64,000 nucleotides of DNA, taken from Paulownia fortunei. Lineage: Eukaryota; Streptophyta; Magnoliopsida; Lamiales; Paulowniaceae. This document shows, piece by piece, positions 53,333 through 64,000 of the stretch (the stretch's first letter is position 1; each line of letters begins with the position of its first letter). Below the pieces are notes generated by a model that saw nothing but the letters and a program-made list of their open reading frames with translations, did not search any database and was not told the origin of the DNA. The position numbers and the translations under genes were made by a program. The stretch covers positions 18,798,694-18,862,693 of the forward strand of contig CM033119.1 of the NCBI GenBank assembly GCA_019321725.1, given 5' to 3'.

Positions 53333-53363
<31 letters not shown>
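53333..53363. repeat. (AT)n microsatellite at the edge of a MITE
   Basis: About fifteen AT units end immediately before the CCCGTTT end of the next element. Confidence 0.9.
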
Positions 53364-53366
<3 letters not shown>

Positions 53367-53626
53367 CCCGTTTAATTTTCATATTCAAAATTATATAACT
53401 TTGAAATAAAAATATATTTATTTTATAAATTTTTTATGTGAAAAAATGTTAAATATTAAATATTAATATTTTTGAAATAAATTTTATATGTGCATGAAAA
53501 AATGTGAAATGTTAATAGATTTGAAAGTTAATTTTGAAAATAAAATATTATAAAATAAATGTATTTTTTCTAGTTTTAAAATAATAAAATATAAAAAGAT
53601 GTAATTTGAAACTGATGACAAACGGG
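53367..53626 (-). mobile_element. GTTTG-ended MITE, copy 2 (opposite orientation)
   Basis: A 260-bp element begins CCCGTTTAATTTTCATATTC and ends ACAAACGGG. On the reverse strand it reads TTTCAAATCTATTAACATTT, then TTTTTCATGCACATATAAAA, closely matching the interior of the 51.4-kb copy. Confidence 0.6.
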
Positions 53627-56320
53627 CAGATTACTTTCCAAATGAGAATGAATACTCACTTTTTATTTTTTTTCAAATTGAATGATAAGTGTAAATGAGA
53701 ATATAACAATTTCTCCAATCAATGATGGATTAGGTTAGATTGGTTCAAACTAACCATAGAAAATATTTTTCCCTCTTCAAGATGGAAAGTCTTTTTTGGC
53801 TCGTGTCATTTCCACACTGCTTTTCATCAATGATCCATGTTAAGAACATCAAGCAATAAATACATAAGTTTATGATATTCATCACAAAAATCTAAGTCCT
53901 CATTCAACTATTTAGTAAATTTTATTATAGAGATAATAAATAAATATATTTTCTTATTAGTTTGGGAGAAATGAATATATCTATATTTCGGATAGGGTTA
54001 GAAAGACCTGTAGCGCTAACATACGTCGAACTTGTTGAGGCGACTCTAACTGAAATATTTTAATACTTAAATTAGTTCAAATCGAAAGAACGATATAATC
54101 TGATAAGTAAAGTAAATACGATATAAAATTTATTTTATGAAAGCTAAGCACTAGAGTATCTATATAGATTGAATCTACAATAGATCCAAATTTCATTTGC
54201 TCTTCCATCTCATCACTCTTGTATATCAACAGTCGAGTTTTTCGGGTTGATTCGGTCCTGAATTTATGTCAGGTCAGATTCTATACAAACAGACGAATTT
54301 TTTTAAGTAATTTAAATATTTTGACCACTTTCTGATAAATTAATAATTTAGATATTTACGACTTATATATATATATATATGGCAAACATATATTCATTTA
54401 TCACATGAAGCACATTTGCCCATAAATATATGTATATTGGTATATTAGTTTATCATTTTTTAGGGAGAAAAAGAGTTGGGTGGTGTTGTTGGGCTTAGTG
54501 TCTGCCACTTTAGTCTTTCCCATCTGGATTCATCACTACAAGCAAAAGGGTTCTTCAGGTGTACTTCATTCATACTAATGGCTTGTTGTTTTTTACCTCC
54601 AGACACTTCTTAATCAAGATACTAACCACATGGAGTAATTACTTTGTGCCAATGAAATAATGTGATCGAAGTTTAACATGGAGCAATCACTTTGGAGGCG
54701 GTTCCTTATGTGCAGAAGTATACAGTTATGAAGGGAATTTATGATTCAATTTGAAACATATCCCACGATTTACCTCCTCTTAGGTGTTTCGCGAAATAGT
54801 TAGGAGGTATAGAATTAAGTGATGTAAACCACGAATTTGGGTATAAAAAAAAAAAAGATACTATATAGTGCTTACTAATTAGAGAGTATTCGATTGAGCT
54901 TATAATTTTTTAAAAATATTTTATTATATTTAGAATAATATAATTTATTGAAGACTAAGTGATTAGGGTACAATATATAAAATGCATTAAAGTTTACTAT
55001 TTGTATAAGAAAATAAAATGTTGTTTGAGCAATTTAATAAGCTTCGATTCCACAAAAGGTTTTGTGAATTTCATGTCAAAATCCTTAATATTATGTTTGG
55101 ATTTTGAATTATGGTGACAAAAAAAATAAAAAAAATGTCAAAAAATAGAGTATAAATTACTATCATTTAAAGTGAAGAATATATTTTTTTTTCTTAGAAT
55201 ACCCCACTACTAATCAAAAAACCAAATATAATATTAATGCCAAATATAACTAAATTGTACTAAAAAAAATATTTAGAGCCTTAGAGGATGGTTATTGCCT
55301 GCAACCATTTAATTATAATTAAAAAAAGATACTGTAAACATGCTTACTAATTATGATAAATTTCATTGAAAAAATGTTGTTAGCAAACTACTTACTTATT
55401 ATTAACCATTCCGATGTTCAATTCGAACTCAGTTACCTTTTATTAAATAGTGTATTATGGATTGTAGCAGCGACTCGTAATATTAAAAATTTTAATTCAT
55501 TAATGTACTGGTGAGATTGGGGTAATCAATACGATCAGTCCAGTAAACTCAATCCGATCGAACTATAGTGAACAGAACATTTCCTATCGATTGAGTTTTT
55601 TTAATTGGTGTAATCACGAGTCTTTACCGATCTATCTTTTTATTTATATAAAAAAAAAACTAATTACTTATTCTACCTCAACTTTAATTTACATTTATAT
55701 ATTAATTGAAGCTGCAATCGTCTCGCTTACTGCACCAATGAAAAATACATTAGGTGTTTATATTCTAAAGGTAATATTATTACCTATAAAAACACAAACC
55801 ATAATGGGGTAAAATGTTATATTAATAAGAAAATAATATTCTATATACTTCCAAAACAAGGGGATAATGTGTGATATTCCAATATCTCAAGGGTGAAACA
55901 TCATTTAGCGATTTATCCTTAATATATTATTTCCATACAAAAATGAATTATTGTATATAATCTTAAATTACGAGCCTAAATGAATTGAATTATCAAATAA
56001 TGAAATGTTTCAATTTGATTTTTTTTATCATATTATAATTATATTTAAACTTAGTTTTAATTGTTGATAGACTTGAAAAGAAATTTAATATGATATTAAT
56101 AATCATTAATTTTTAAATTTAAGAAAAAAAAAAGGGTAGAAAGAAAGAAAAGTTACTGCTCCTTCACACAGTAATAACAGACAGGATAGAATCATTTTAT
56201 TTTAACCCTAAAAAAGGGGGAAAAAGCCAACGAGTAAATTTGTGGTGCAATGAGTAATTCGAGGAATTTTGTCTCGGTAATTGCCTGCTTTTCCCCCTGT
56301 TTTACTGCACACTTTCCACC

Positions 56321-56365
56321 GCCTTCCTCTTCCCTCATATCTCTCTCCCTCTCTCTCTCCTCCCA
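56321..56365 (+). promoter_or_regulatory. CT-rich tract in the AHL upstream region
   Basis: A CTCTCTCCCTCTCTCTCTCC-type pyrimidine tract lies about 0.95 kb before the AHL ATG. Such tracts are frequent in plant core promoters and leaders. A TATA-like TATATATA run lies at about 56519-56531. The transcription start is not determinable. Confidence 0.35.
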
Positions 56366-56801
56366 CAGAACAGATGAATTCAAATACACACACTCCCTTT
56401 CTTCTTCTCTTATATTTCTGTGTAATTTCAGCACTCCAAGCGCATGCCCTGCTTTTCTTTCTCACTCTAAACATTACATACATTGTACCCACATATTATA
56501 TGTATGCATGTATATATAATATATATATATTCTATAGTACTCCATTCTTTTTCTCTTCTACTACTATATAATATTGCACATTTCTTTCTTTTAACTTTCT
56601 TTTCCTTTCTTTATTCATTTCTCCCAACGCACCCAGTGACCACTCTGAGTTCAGAGTATATCTTTCTTTCAAGGTTTATCCTCACTTCACTGCAAAGTAT
56701 CTCTTCTATGTTCCACACAAGAGAGACGTATTGAAGATAGAAAGCAAGCTCCATCAGAATCTGATATTGCTTCTGCCGGACTTTATCTGTTCGAGAGAAA
56801 C

Positions 56802-57014
56802 TTGAAGTTATCAGCTAAGAGGAAAAAAACAAAAAGGGTTCTTTCCAGAAAATTAGATATTTTTGGGCTGTTTGCCATTTTCTCTGTCTGCTTTGAATCT
56901 TTTGTTGGGTTGTTATGCAAGTTGGAGTGGAAAAATGGAGGGATGAGTACAGTATATAAAATTACAAAGGATTCAACGTTGAGTTGGTGGAGAATAAATA
57001 AATGTTTTGTGTAA
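56802..57014 (+). other. Possible upstream ORF in the AHL leader, 70 codons
   Basis: If transcription starts near the TATA run at 56.52 kb, this open frame (beginning MKLSAKRKKTKRV) would precede the AHL start codon in the mRNA. It has no recognisable domain and may be removed by a leader intron. It is recorded only as a possible regulatory uORF. Confidence 0.2.
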
Positions 57015-57234
57015 CTGATGGATGTCCAATCAGTTCTTGGATTCTAGTCAATAGTACTCCTACTGTGGATCTCAAGATAGCTTTGCTCTCTCTTTTGATG
57101 CGATGCCCTTTCTCTGTGTAACTTCATTCAATCTTGTTCTTGTCAGATAACAGTACGAAAAATCCTGCTAATTTACCAGAAAAAAAAGAAAGAATACTTA
57201 TTCATTCTTTAGTTTTCTGCGTTTGATTTCTTTC

Positions 57235-57263
57235 TGGAGGGAGGGAGGGAGAGAGAGAAAGAG
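57235..57263 (+). promoter_or_regulatory. GA-rich tract in the AHL 5' leader
   Basis: GGAGGGAGGGAGGGAGAGAG followed by AGAAAGAG ends about 40 bp before the ATG. GAGA-type tracts in leaders are known binding sites for BBR/BPC factors in plants; function here is inferred. Confidence 0.4.
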
Positions 57264-57302
57264 CTGGCAAACAAGTGGTGGGAGAGAAATATAGATGTAG
57301 GA

Positions 57303-58217
57303 ATGGCGGGTTACGAGCAGCAAGGCTCCGGTTCTTCTCGCTACGTTCATCAGCTTCTCACACCAGACCTCCACTTGCAGCAGAGGCCATCTCAGCACAA
57401 CCCTACCGCAGAAATTGAGCCATCTGCAGATTCCAAGGGCTCCCCGCAGGAAAAAGACCTGGACACCGCCGCCACCACCAGCTCCGGCGATACTCCTACC
57501 ACCAACCGCCGCCCACGGGGCCGCCCTCCAGGCTCCAAGAACAAGCCCAAACCTCCAATAATCGTCACGCGTGATAGCCCGAACGCACTCCGATCCCACG
57601 TTCTTGAAGTATCATCTGGAAATGACATAGTGGAAACCGTTTCTGTGTATGCGAGGCGGCGGGGGAGAGGGGTTTGCGTGCTCAGCGGCAGCGGCACGGT
57701 GGCGAATGTGACTCTACGCCAGCCGGCGGCGCCTGCTGGGAGTGTGGTGACGCTGCACGGTCGTTTTGAGATTCTCTCGCTTTCCGGGACGGTGCTTCCT
57801 CCGCCTGCGCCGCCGGGGGCTGGTGGGTTGTCCATATTCTTGTCTGGTGGCCAGGGTCAGGTGGTCGGAGGGAGTGTGGTGGGGCCTTTGATGGCTTCGG
57901 GGCCGGTGGTTTTGATGGCTGCTTCTTTTGCCAATGCAGTGTTTGAACGCTTACCTTTGGAGGAAGAAGAGGGTGCTACTGCTGCTCAGCCTCAGCCTCA
58001 GCCTAGTGCATCACAGTCTTCCGGTGTCACAGCTGGAGGTGGCCGCGGTGGTCATGTAAGTGAAGGTGTTGGTCGTGATGGCAGTGGGGGCGGTGGCGAT
58101 GCTGGTGCTTCCTTTTATACCTCAGCTGGTGGGAGCACACCTCCTCCAGGGAATTATCCCTTTTCTGCTGAATTGTTTGGATGGGGGAGTGGCAGTTCTG
58201 CGAGGCCACCTTTCTGA
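57303..58217 (+). CDS. AHL: AT-hook motif nuclear-localized (AHL) protein, clade A, intronless
   Basis: A single exon of 304 residues. The AT-hook core [10 protein letters not shown] lies at about 72-81 within [18 protein letters not shown], the type I hook that binds the minor groove of AT-rich DNA. A PPC/DUF296 domain follows at about 94-215, with [20 protein letters not shown] (153-172) and [23 protein letters not shown] proteins form trimers through this domain, recruit other nuclear factors, and regulate hypocotyl growth, flowering and organ development from chromatin and matrix-attachment sites. Lack of introns and the type I hook place it in clade A. The hook context [19 protein letters not shown] resembles the AHL23/AHL25 group, but the exact number is not assigned. 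The N-terminus is Gln/Ser-rich; the C-terminus is Gln/Pro then Gly/Ser-rich and ends ARPPF. A minus-strand frame across it is a GC-rich shadow. Confidence 0.97.
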   Translation: MAGYEQQGSGSSRYVHQLLTPDLHLQQRPSQHNPTAEIEPSADSKGSPQEKDLDTAATTSSGDTPTTNRRPRGRPPGSKNKPKPPIIVTRDSPNALRSHVLEVSSGNDIVETVSVYARRRGRGVCVLSGSGTVANVTLRQPAAPAGSVVTLHGRFEILSLSGTVLPPPAPPGAGGLSIFLSGGQGQVVGGSVVGPLMASGPVVLMAASFANAVFERLPLEEEEGATAAQPQPQPSASQSSGVTAGGGRGGHVSEGVGRDGSGGGGDAGASFYTSAGGSTPPPGNYPFSAELFGWGSGSSARPPF

Positions 58218-58478
58218 TTCACACGATTACTGTTTCTTGAAATGTTTCCTAATGGTGTTAGTTTTATTTTATGTGGTATTCTCAGCTTTGTTTATTAGCA
58301 AAGAAATGAAGGAAAAGTTGGCAAATTTGGAAAAATTCAGCTTTTGTGTGTCAAGATTAGCAGTATGGTAGTATAGAGTTTGATAAAAGATTAGTCTTTT
58401 CCCGAGGTCTGTCAATTGGAAGGAAGCAAAAGAGAGGTTTTGGTGAAGGTGAAGTTGAAATGTGATCAGGGCCTGTGG

Positions 58479-58556
58479 TTCTTCTAATCAATGGAAGAGA
58501 TGAACATACGTCTGTGTTTCTTCTAATCAATGGAAGGATTGAACATATGAACTGCA
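58479..58556. repeat. 39-bp direct repeat in the AHL 3' flank, two copies
   Basis: TTCTTCTAATCAATGGAAG at 58479 recurs at 58518, each followed by GATGAACATA/GATTGAACATA-type sequence. Confidence 0.85.
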
Positions 58557-59604
58557 GCAGATGAATGTGAAGCAATTTTCAAGGTAAGTAGGTTGAACTT
58601 CATGCTTAGATTGTAGTACTGTTTGGACATCTTTTGCTCATACTTCTATCTGACTATTGGTTTAATGCTTCGTTTGTAGTTTTTGTAACTTGCCAAGTGC
58701 TATGATGCACATTTTAATTTGGTGGGACTCAAATTTGCCTTGGCATATTTGATGTATCAAAAATACAGAAGGAATTGCATTTGCATGTCTTTTCCATATA
58801 CTATTTTCCTTGTCAGAGTGAACTTTTTACTTTTCTTTCATTAATGATTTTGATAACTTGGCTGTAAGTTTGGTCGGAGAAATGACTAAAACCCCAGAAT
58901 TTGTTCTTGTTTTTGTCTTCGAATTTGAATTATTCTGTGTCTGTGTTTATCTTGTGTGTAGCTCTAAAGTGATAACAGGTTCACGGATGTATGTATATAT
59001 ATATATACCTCAGGAGATTTTCATACTAGGTATGAGCCTAAAATCCTTTACCTTATTGATATGATTAATTTACTGAAACCCTTAATTTTGCTGGCATTAG
59101 AAGTAGAAATGGAGGAAGCAGGCATAATTTGATTGTAACACGGGACAAGGCCTAATCATGTTAGCAGATGCCATAGAGAATGCTGAATTATGAACTAGAT
59201 GATCCTCGAAGAGATCACAGACGGTATCACCGATTAAAAACATATTTCTAAAATTTAAAACGGTATATAAAATGTGTGCAAGTGTATTAGAAGTGAAAAT
59301 ATGACATGCAATTACATAATGTGGTTTTTTCTAGGATGCGATGTCATCACTGATTAAAGGGCATTTGCTTGTAGCTAAACTTAAGTGTCTATTCAGCTTT
59401 AATTGGAACTTAAACTAGTAAGGAGCTTAAAGCTTGTTTATCAACTTGGCATGTTATGCTAATATATAATTAGAAACTATGTGAAGTTATTGAGATACTC
59501 AAATTGGCTTCAAATAGTTCTTCAAAAGTTCTTTCAAGTTAAATGACAAGCAAGCCAATCCCATACCATTTTGTGGCCATAATTAGTGGGTAACCTTCTG
59601 GAAA

Positions 59605-59675
59605 ATGATTTTTCATTACTATTAGACTTACAACTGTTTATGATTTTTCATTACTATTAGACTTACAACTGTTTT
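59605..59675. repeat. 35-bp perfect direct repeat, two copies
   Basis: ATGATTTTTCATTACTATTA followed by GACTTACAACTGTTT occurs at 59605 and again at 59640 without change, so the duplication looks recent. Confidence 0.92.
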
Positions 59676-61116
59676 ACAATCAAATGGATTATTCAGCCCT
59701 AACTTTTCATTTGTTGCTTTGGACCTTCTTTAAAAATCCATGCATCTAGTTGCCCAAATATACAGAAATGTCACCACTGAAGGAACCTTGAAGACTGTTT
59801 TACCACGAAATTGCATTAGCTAATGAAGGAACCCTAACCAATGTTCCCTCCCTCTATCTCCAAACCGAAAATTCTTGTCCAAGCCAGGTTTGATCAAATC
59901 TAACTAATTATATGACAAGTGTTATTGCACGCACTTGCCACGTGATTGATCAATTCTTGAATTCACTCACCGTGTGTGATTGGATTGGGTTCGATCAAAC
60001 TGGGTTATTGTAGAATTGATATAACTACCCCCACTTGGTAGAAGCCTCATGGAAACAGGAAAAGTGAAAGTTTTCTTGACAGTTAAAAATTAAGCACAAT
60101 CTTCATGGTAATGATTCCTCTTTGTTGTTGACAAATAGCCCTTGATGCATAGATGATTACAGTTAATAAATAGGCAGAAGGCCTTTCTAATCTGTTGCTA
60201 ACCATATGAATTGGGCACACCTAGCTTAACCTTCAAATAAGGAAAAAATGGAGGCTGGGGTCCCAACGAAATTTTCTTAATTAGGCAGAAAAGAGAGAAG
60301 CCCATTTCCCATAGCAAAATGAAAAAGCTAAGCACTCAGATAGAGGAAAAACTGTTGGGACTTTGAATCATTGAAACTTGAAAAAAGAAAAGATATGCAC
60401 AACAATTTTGTCTTGCTTATCTCTTTCCAATCCACCTCAACACAACAATTTAATTTAAAACTTCCTGTACCTTTATATCATCAGTTTGTGAGAGGGATAA
60501 GAGCTTGTCTGTGTACACCACATTCTGCAAGTAGCAAGTTGCTGAAAACAATTTTTCATGAGCATCAATACTGCTGCTTTTTCCTCCAGTTTCCACATGC
60601 ATAACTATTTGTGACATTTTTGTTTGGTTGTTTTTTGATTTCTTGTCTGTTTATGTAAACTTTTCTCAGTGCACGCATGCGACCTGCGTGCTCTCAACTG
60701 AGTACAGGCAAACTTGGCCATGTTGGGAAAAATCAAGTCATATGAGCCACTTACCTCAAATCTTTTTGGAATACTAGAGAAAACATAGTATTACATGATT
60801 TTGTGTATGGTTTATCAGATTTAACTCTAATGTTTTCGATCTGTGACGTGATCGATATGTCCCAGAAATTTGTGTGATTATAATAGTTAGCTTTTGGTGT
60901 CGATGATTTACTTTGCATTACCAGATGATGGGCAGTGTGTTCTATTATTACCAGTAACTTTGTGTTTTACTCTTCCCATATATATTTCATTTTGTTCTGA
61001 ATGTATTATCCCTATCAGACAAGCTATACAGTTTGACGTAATGTGATACTGAGAGGTTTCTTGTTACATGCCTGCCATGTAATATGCATACAGCAACTAT
61101 TTATGCTTACGTGTGT

Positions 61117-61149
<33 letters not shown>

Positions 61150-61178
61150 CACATATATGTATGCATGTATGTATGTAT
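61117..61178. repeat. (AC)n(AT)n(GTAT)n compound microsatellite
   Basis: About thirteen AC units are followed by ATAT/ACAT runs and GTATGTATGTAT. Confidence 0.9.
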
Positions 61179-61437
61179 TTGTTCGACTTTTAAGAGCTAG
61201 CAACCATGTTTAAGTTTGCAGCTATCCAAATGTTCAGTGTACACTCCTAGAGTTAAGTCATTTTTCAATGATTCTTCCCTTTGAAGTGGATTTGGTTTAG
61301 TTCAAATTTTGCAAAATATGGTTTCAAGAATTATTCAGTAATGGTAATGTGGTGAAAGCGTAGAGATGATGAAGCTGTCTTTTCCATTCCTCCATTCCTC
61401 TAAGCCTGCACATACATATTTGCCACCAGGATGAGGA

Positions 61438-61474
61438 GTGGGTGGGTGTGGGGTGGGGGTGAGGGTGGGGTAGG
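61438..61474 (+). other. G-quadruplex-type G-run
   Basis: GGGTGGGTGTGGGGTGGGGG followed by TGAGGGTGGGG gives six G-runs of three or more with short loops on the plus strand. Confidence 0.65.
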
Positions 61475-63808
61475 ATAAATAGTGGCACACACTTCTATGC
61501 ATGATTTCCCTTCCATGAGGGGTTGGTATGTAGTTAATAATGATAGGCAATCGATGTATCCTTTGCTTGCTGGACAAATTTTTCATCATCCTCAGGCTCA
61601 GGCTCAGGCTTAAATGCAGCAATAGGCATCAATGGTGGTCCTCCTCCATGTTTGACAACCAAACAATTCTTTATTTATGTTTTTCTGTCGTTTTCTTTCA
61701 GTGAAGATGATATGACAACTTTAATAGCACTTAATATAATCTGTTTATGTGAGCGATTGCAATCATGATTATGAGTCCCATGTTACAATTAAATTGGGAT
61801 TAAAGGTCTTTATGTTTGTATTATTAACATAAGATTGACATGATTTACCATTCTTGTATGAAAATATATACATATATATTTTTAGCTCTCTAACAAATAG
61901 AAACAAAAGTTGCCGTAAATATTCACTTGTGGATACCATTTTGGCGTGATATTATTACCGCGTATTTCATGATTATAATCATAGGAGTGGGATTTTGTGT
62001 GCTAAATATGAGTAAAATGAACCAAATTTGGATTCAGGAGATAATGTTTAGACAATGGGATTGAGTATATCATAAGAAAGAAATCCCATAGAAAAGAGAG
62101 CTTCATGTACAAATTTAGTGAAAATTGTACTTTCCCACAATGCGATTTCCATATTCTGATTTATCAAAAAGAGGAGTTATGCTGTACATATTTTAAACTT
62201 TTTCATGGAAGTTGTCACCTTTTTCGCTTACCTTCAGTTTGAGATGAATTAATAGCATTAAACACAAAATATGTACTAATTATTTAGCATTTAACAAAAT
62301 ACATTCTGACCTATGGTGACAATATATTTTTATAGGATATAAATGTTAATTGGAAACTTTAGTAATTCATAAACGCATATAAGGGGATTTTTAGGTCCTA
62401 AGAAATCATAATCATCATCATCATCCTCGTACCACACACACAAATCCAGATTTACTTGTATCTAGGTTCTTATGTTTATTCCTCTACTTCTTCTATTTTG
62501 TTTCATTTCTCAAGTAAGAGTTCTGGTTTCTTGCATACGAGTTCTGTTGTCTCTTGGATAAGAATTTCGTCTTATTTGATGTTTGGTCTAGTGGACAAAA
62601 GATATGATGAAGAAAGTTTGGCTGCAATTAATAAATGTTTTAATGGACCAACCTCGACCATGCCTCAGCATTGCTCAAAAAATGGATCGAAAATATGCTT
62701 GCATGTATTATAATTTTTCTTTTCATAGATATCCAGTGTGAGCTTCAAAATGTATGCTTGGTGTCTCTTCAAGCAGCCTATTCTCGTATTGTATTTATTA
62801 TCTCTTGCATTGTGTAATGCGGATTGAATGAATTGCAATGACTAATAAAAAAATAAGAAAGGGAAAGCAAACTCGCGAATACAGATCAAAGTAAAGATTG
62901 TTAATGGGAAATTGACAATAGATACCTTTCCTGTTTTATGTCTTCTATATGAAGAAGAGAAACATTTGATTTGTGCTTTTGTATCGTTTATCATTTTGTA
63001 CTTGATATTTAGTTTAAAAACTTGAAAACCATATGACTGACAATTTGAAGAAAAACAAGGTTTGAATTAATATATTGTTGGATGATATAGTAATGAGCAA
63101 AGATGCCTAGAATGGGACCCAAAACAGAGGGAAATCTATAATATGCAAACTAAATAGTCGGCATAATTGTAGAGAACACAATGGGGAGACAGACAGGAGC
63201 CTCCCTTGAATAAGAGCTCAAGAATATACGAACATGTAATGGCATTATGGCACCAAGTGTAACACTATGATGCATTTATATGGCCACACCCATAATCTTC
63301 TTGGGTCGAAATTGTGCAACAAGTCACCTTAATGACTTGAGATGCATGGTGGTTAGAGTAGGAAGAGTTCAAGGCACCGCACGAACAAAGATGCATTAGT
63401 GCTATACAAACAAGTCATCTTTAAGACTCGAGATGGTGCTATTCACTCTTATTGCATATAGAGATTAGTATTCACTCGTTTGCTCCCATTTAGAAAATAT
63501 GGGCCCAGGTCGAGACAGAATTCATGTAGGGACTCTAACAACTTAGCCCAGTTGATTAACCAGCTAGAGGCCACCCCAGATTGTCCCATGGCTAATCCCA
63601 AATCTGAACCCCCGTCCCCAAATTTTTTCCTAAACACAGCCTTTTTCAATGAAATTCCCAGCTGAACAAATTACGAATGAAAATGCAGAAATTTCGAGTT
63701 CGCTGCAAAGCAAAGTTCAGACAAATTTGATAAAAAAGGATTCACAACATTGAACAATATTGCAAACTCTTAAGTAACCGAAACGGGGGGACAAAAGGAA
63801 GTCTTAAT

Positions 63809-63910
63809 TTATTTAATCACGGATCCTGTTTGTCTTACATTGAAGACCTGAGCTAATGGGGCGGTTGCAACAGGAAAAGCCTCCATAATGTTCTCACTAA
63901 CAACTTCAAT
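63809..63910 (-). other. Coding-like stretch at the right edge, possible last exon of a minus-strand gene
   Basis: On the minus strand an acceptor-like AGTTTAG is followed by an open frame reading IEVVSENIMEAFPVATAPL, then AQVFNVRQTGSVIK and a stop at 63809-63811. A GT donor after AQ or after AQVFN is also possible. The composition looks protein-like, but no family was recognised, and upstream exons would lie beyond the window. Confidence 0.2.
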
Positions 63911-64000
63911 CTAAACTTAGAAAGACCTCTAAAATCTAATCTGCAAACACAATCATACACATGTAATGGTCAAAGCTACTCATTCACAAAGCTAGAAACT

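Larger units (their letters stand above)
50000..56249. other. AT-rich intergenic DNA upstream of the AHL gene
   Basis: No gene was recognised. The minus-strand open frame at 51881-52198 is Ser/Thr/Pro/Asn-rich without a domain. Two related MITEs at 51.4 and 53.4 kb, AT microsatellites and poly-A/T runs account for much of the interval. Confidence 0.5.
58218..63808. other. 3' flank of AHL and intergenic DNA
   Basis: The first few hundred bases are probably AHL 3' UTR, with a 39-bp direct repeat. The rest is ordinary AT-rich flank with a CA/TA microsatellite, a G-rich run near 61.44 kb and no recognised gene. Open frames such as 58858-59064, 60371-60604, 62456-62713 and 63449-63665 have no domain. 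Confidence 0.5.

Noticed and set aside
56192..56571. Overlapping open frames on both strands upstream of AHL
   Set aside because: Low-complexity CT/GA translation in a promoter or leader region.
57392..57835. Minus-strand 147-codon open frame across the AHL gene
   Set aside because: Shadow of GC-rich third positions; the plus strand carries intact AT-hook and PPC domains.
1..64000. CRISPR array, operon, prophage or biosynthetic gene cluster
   Set aside because: The window is plant nuclear DNA with intron-containing, functionally unrelated genes; the tandem repeats present are microsatellites or the 117-bp array without unique spacers.

Overview
The window reads as nuclear DNA of a dicot-like flowering plant. 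It is strongly AT-rich outside genes, its genes have short exons split by GT-AG introns, and the intergenic space is full of microsatellites, MITE-like foldback elements and retro-element debris. The species cannot be fixed from the sequence. No bacterial, organellar or viral gene was recognised. Splice sites were placed by eye, using reading phase and conserved protein motifs.

Layout. (1) 1848-14464, minus strand: 15 coding exons (761 codons) of the TPR-repeat subunit of RNA polymerase III factor TFIIIC (GTF3C3/Sfc4 type). Its C-terminal exons were not found in the 1.8 kb to the left, so the gene runs off the window or is truncated. (2) 16070-19387, minus strand: a six-exon cinnamoyl-CoA reductase-like SDR of 320 residues, with one GC-AG intron. 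(3) 19388-35032: about 15.6 kb of very AT-rich DNA with no credible gene. It holds three copies of a hAT-like MITE, each with a near-perfect 8-bp target duplication, a 1.1-kb near-complete inverted repeat, other TIR elements and a GC-rich island. (4) 35145-38284, plus strand: a complete four-exon HMG-CoA reductase of 564 residues with all catalytic residues. (5) 41086-41560, plus strand: a three-exon, 96-residue single-membrane-span protein resembling a mitochondrial complex I accessory subunit. It has a GC-AG intron and a cluster of site II (TGGGCC/T) promoter motifs. An exact 117-bp tandem array of four units lies 0.5 kb downstream. (6) 41.7-57.3 kb: AT-rich intergenic DNA with more MITEs and simple repeats. 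(7) 57303-58217, plus strand: an intronless 304-residue AT-hook/PPC (AHL) nuclear protein with a CT/GA-rich leader. (8) 58.2-64 kb: flank with repeats and a weak coding-like stretch at the right edge.

The genes are independent housekeeping or regulatory loci: Pol III transcription, a phenylpropanoid-type reductase, mevalonate synthesis, respiration and chromatin. They do not look like a pathway cluster, and no evidence of a new multi-gene system was found. The most unusual material is structural: the 1.1-kb hairpin element, the hAT-like MITE cluster with its target duplications, the 117-bp tandem array with internal hairpins, and two GC-AG introns.
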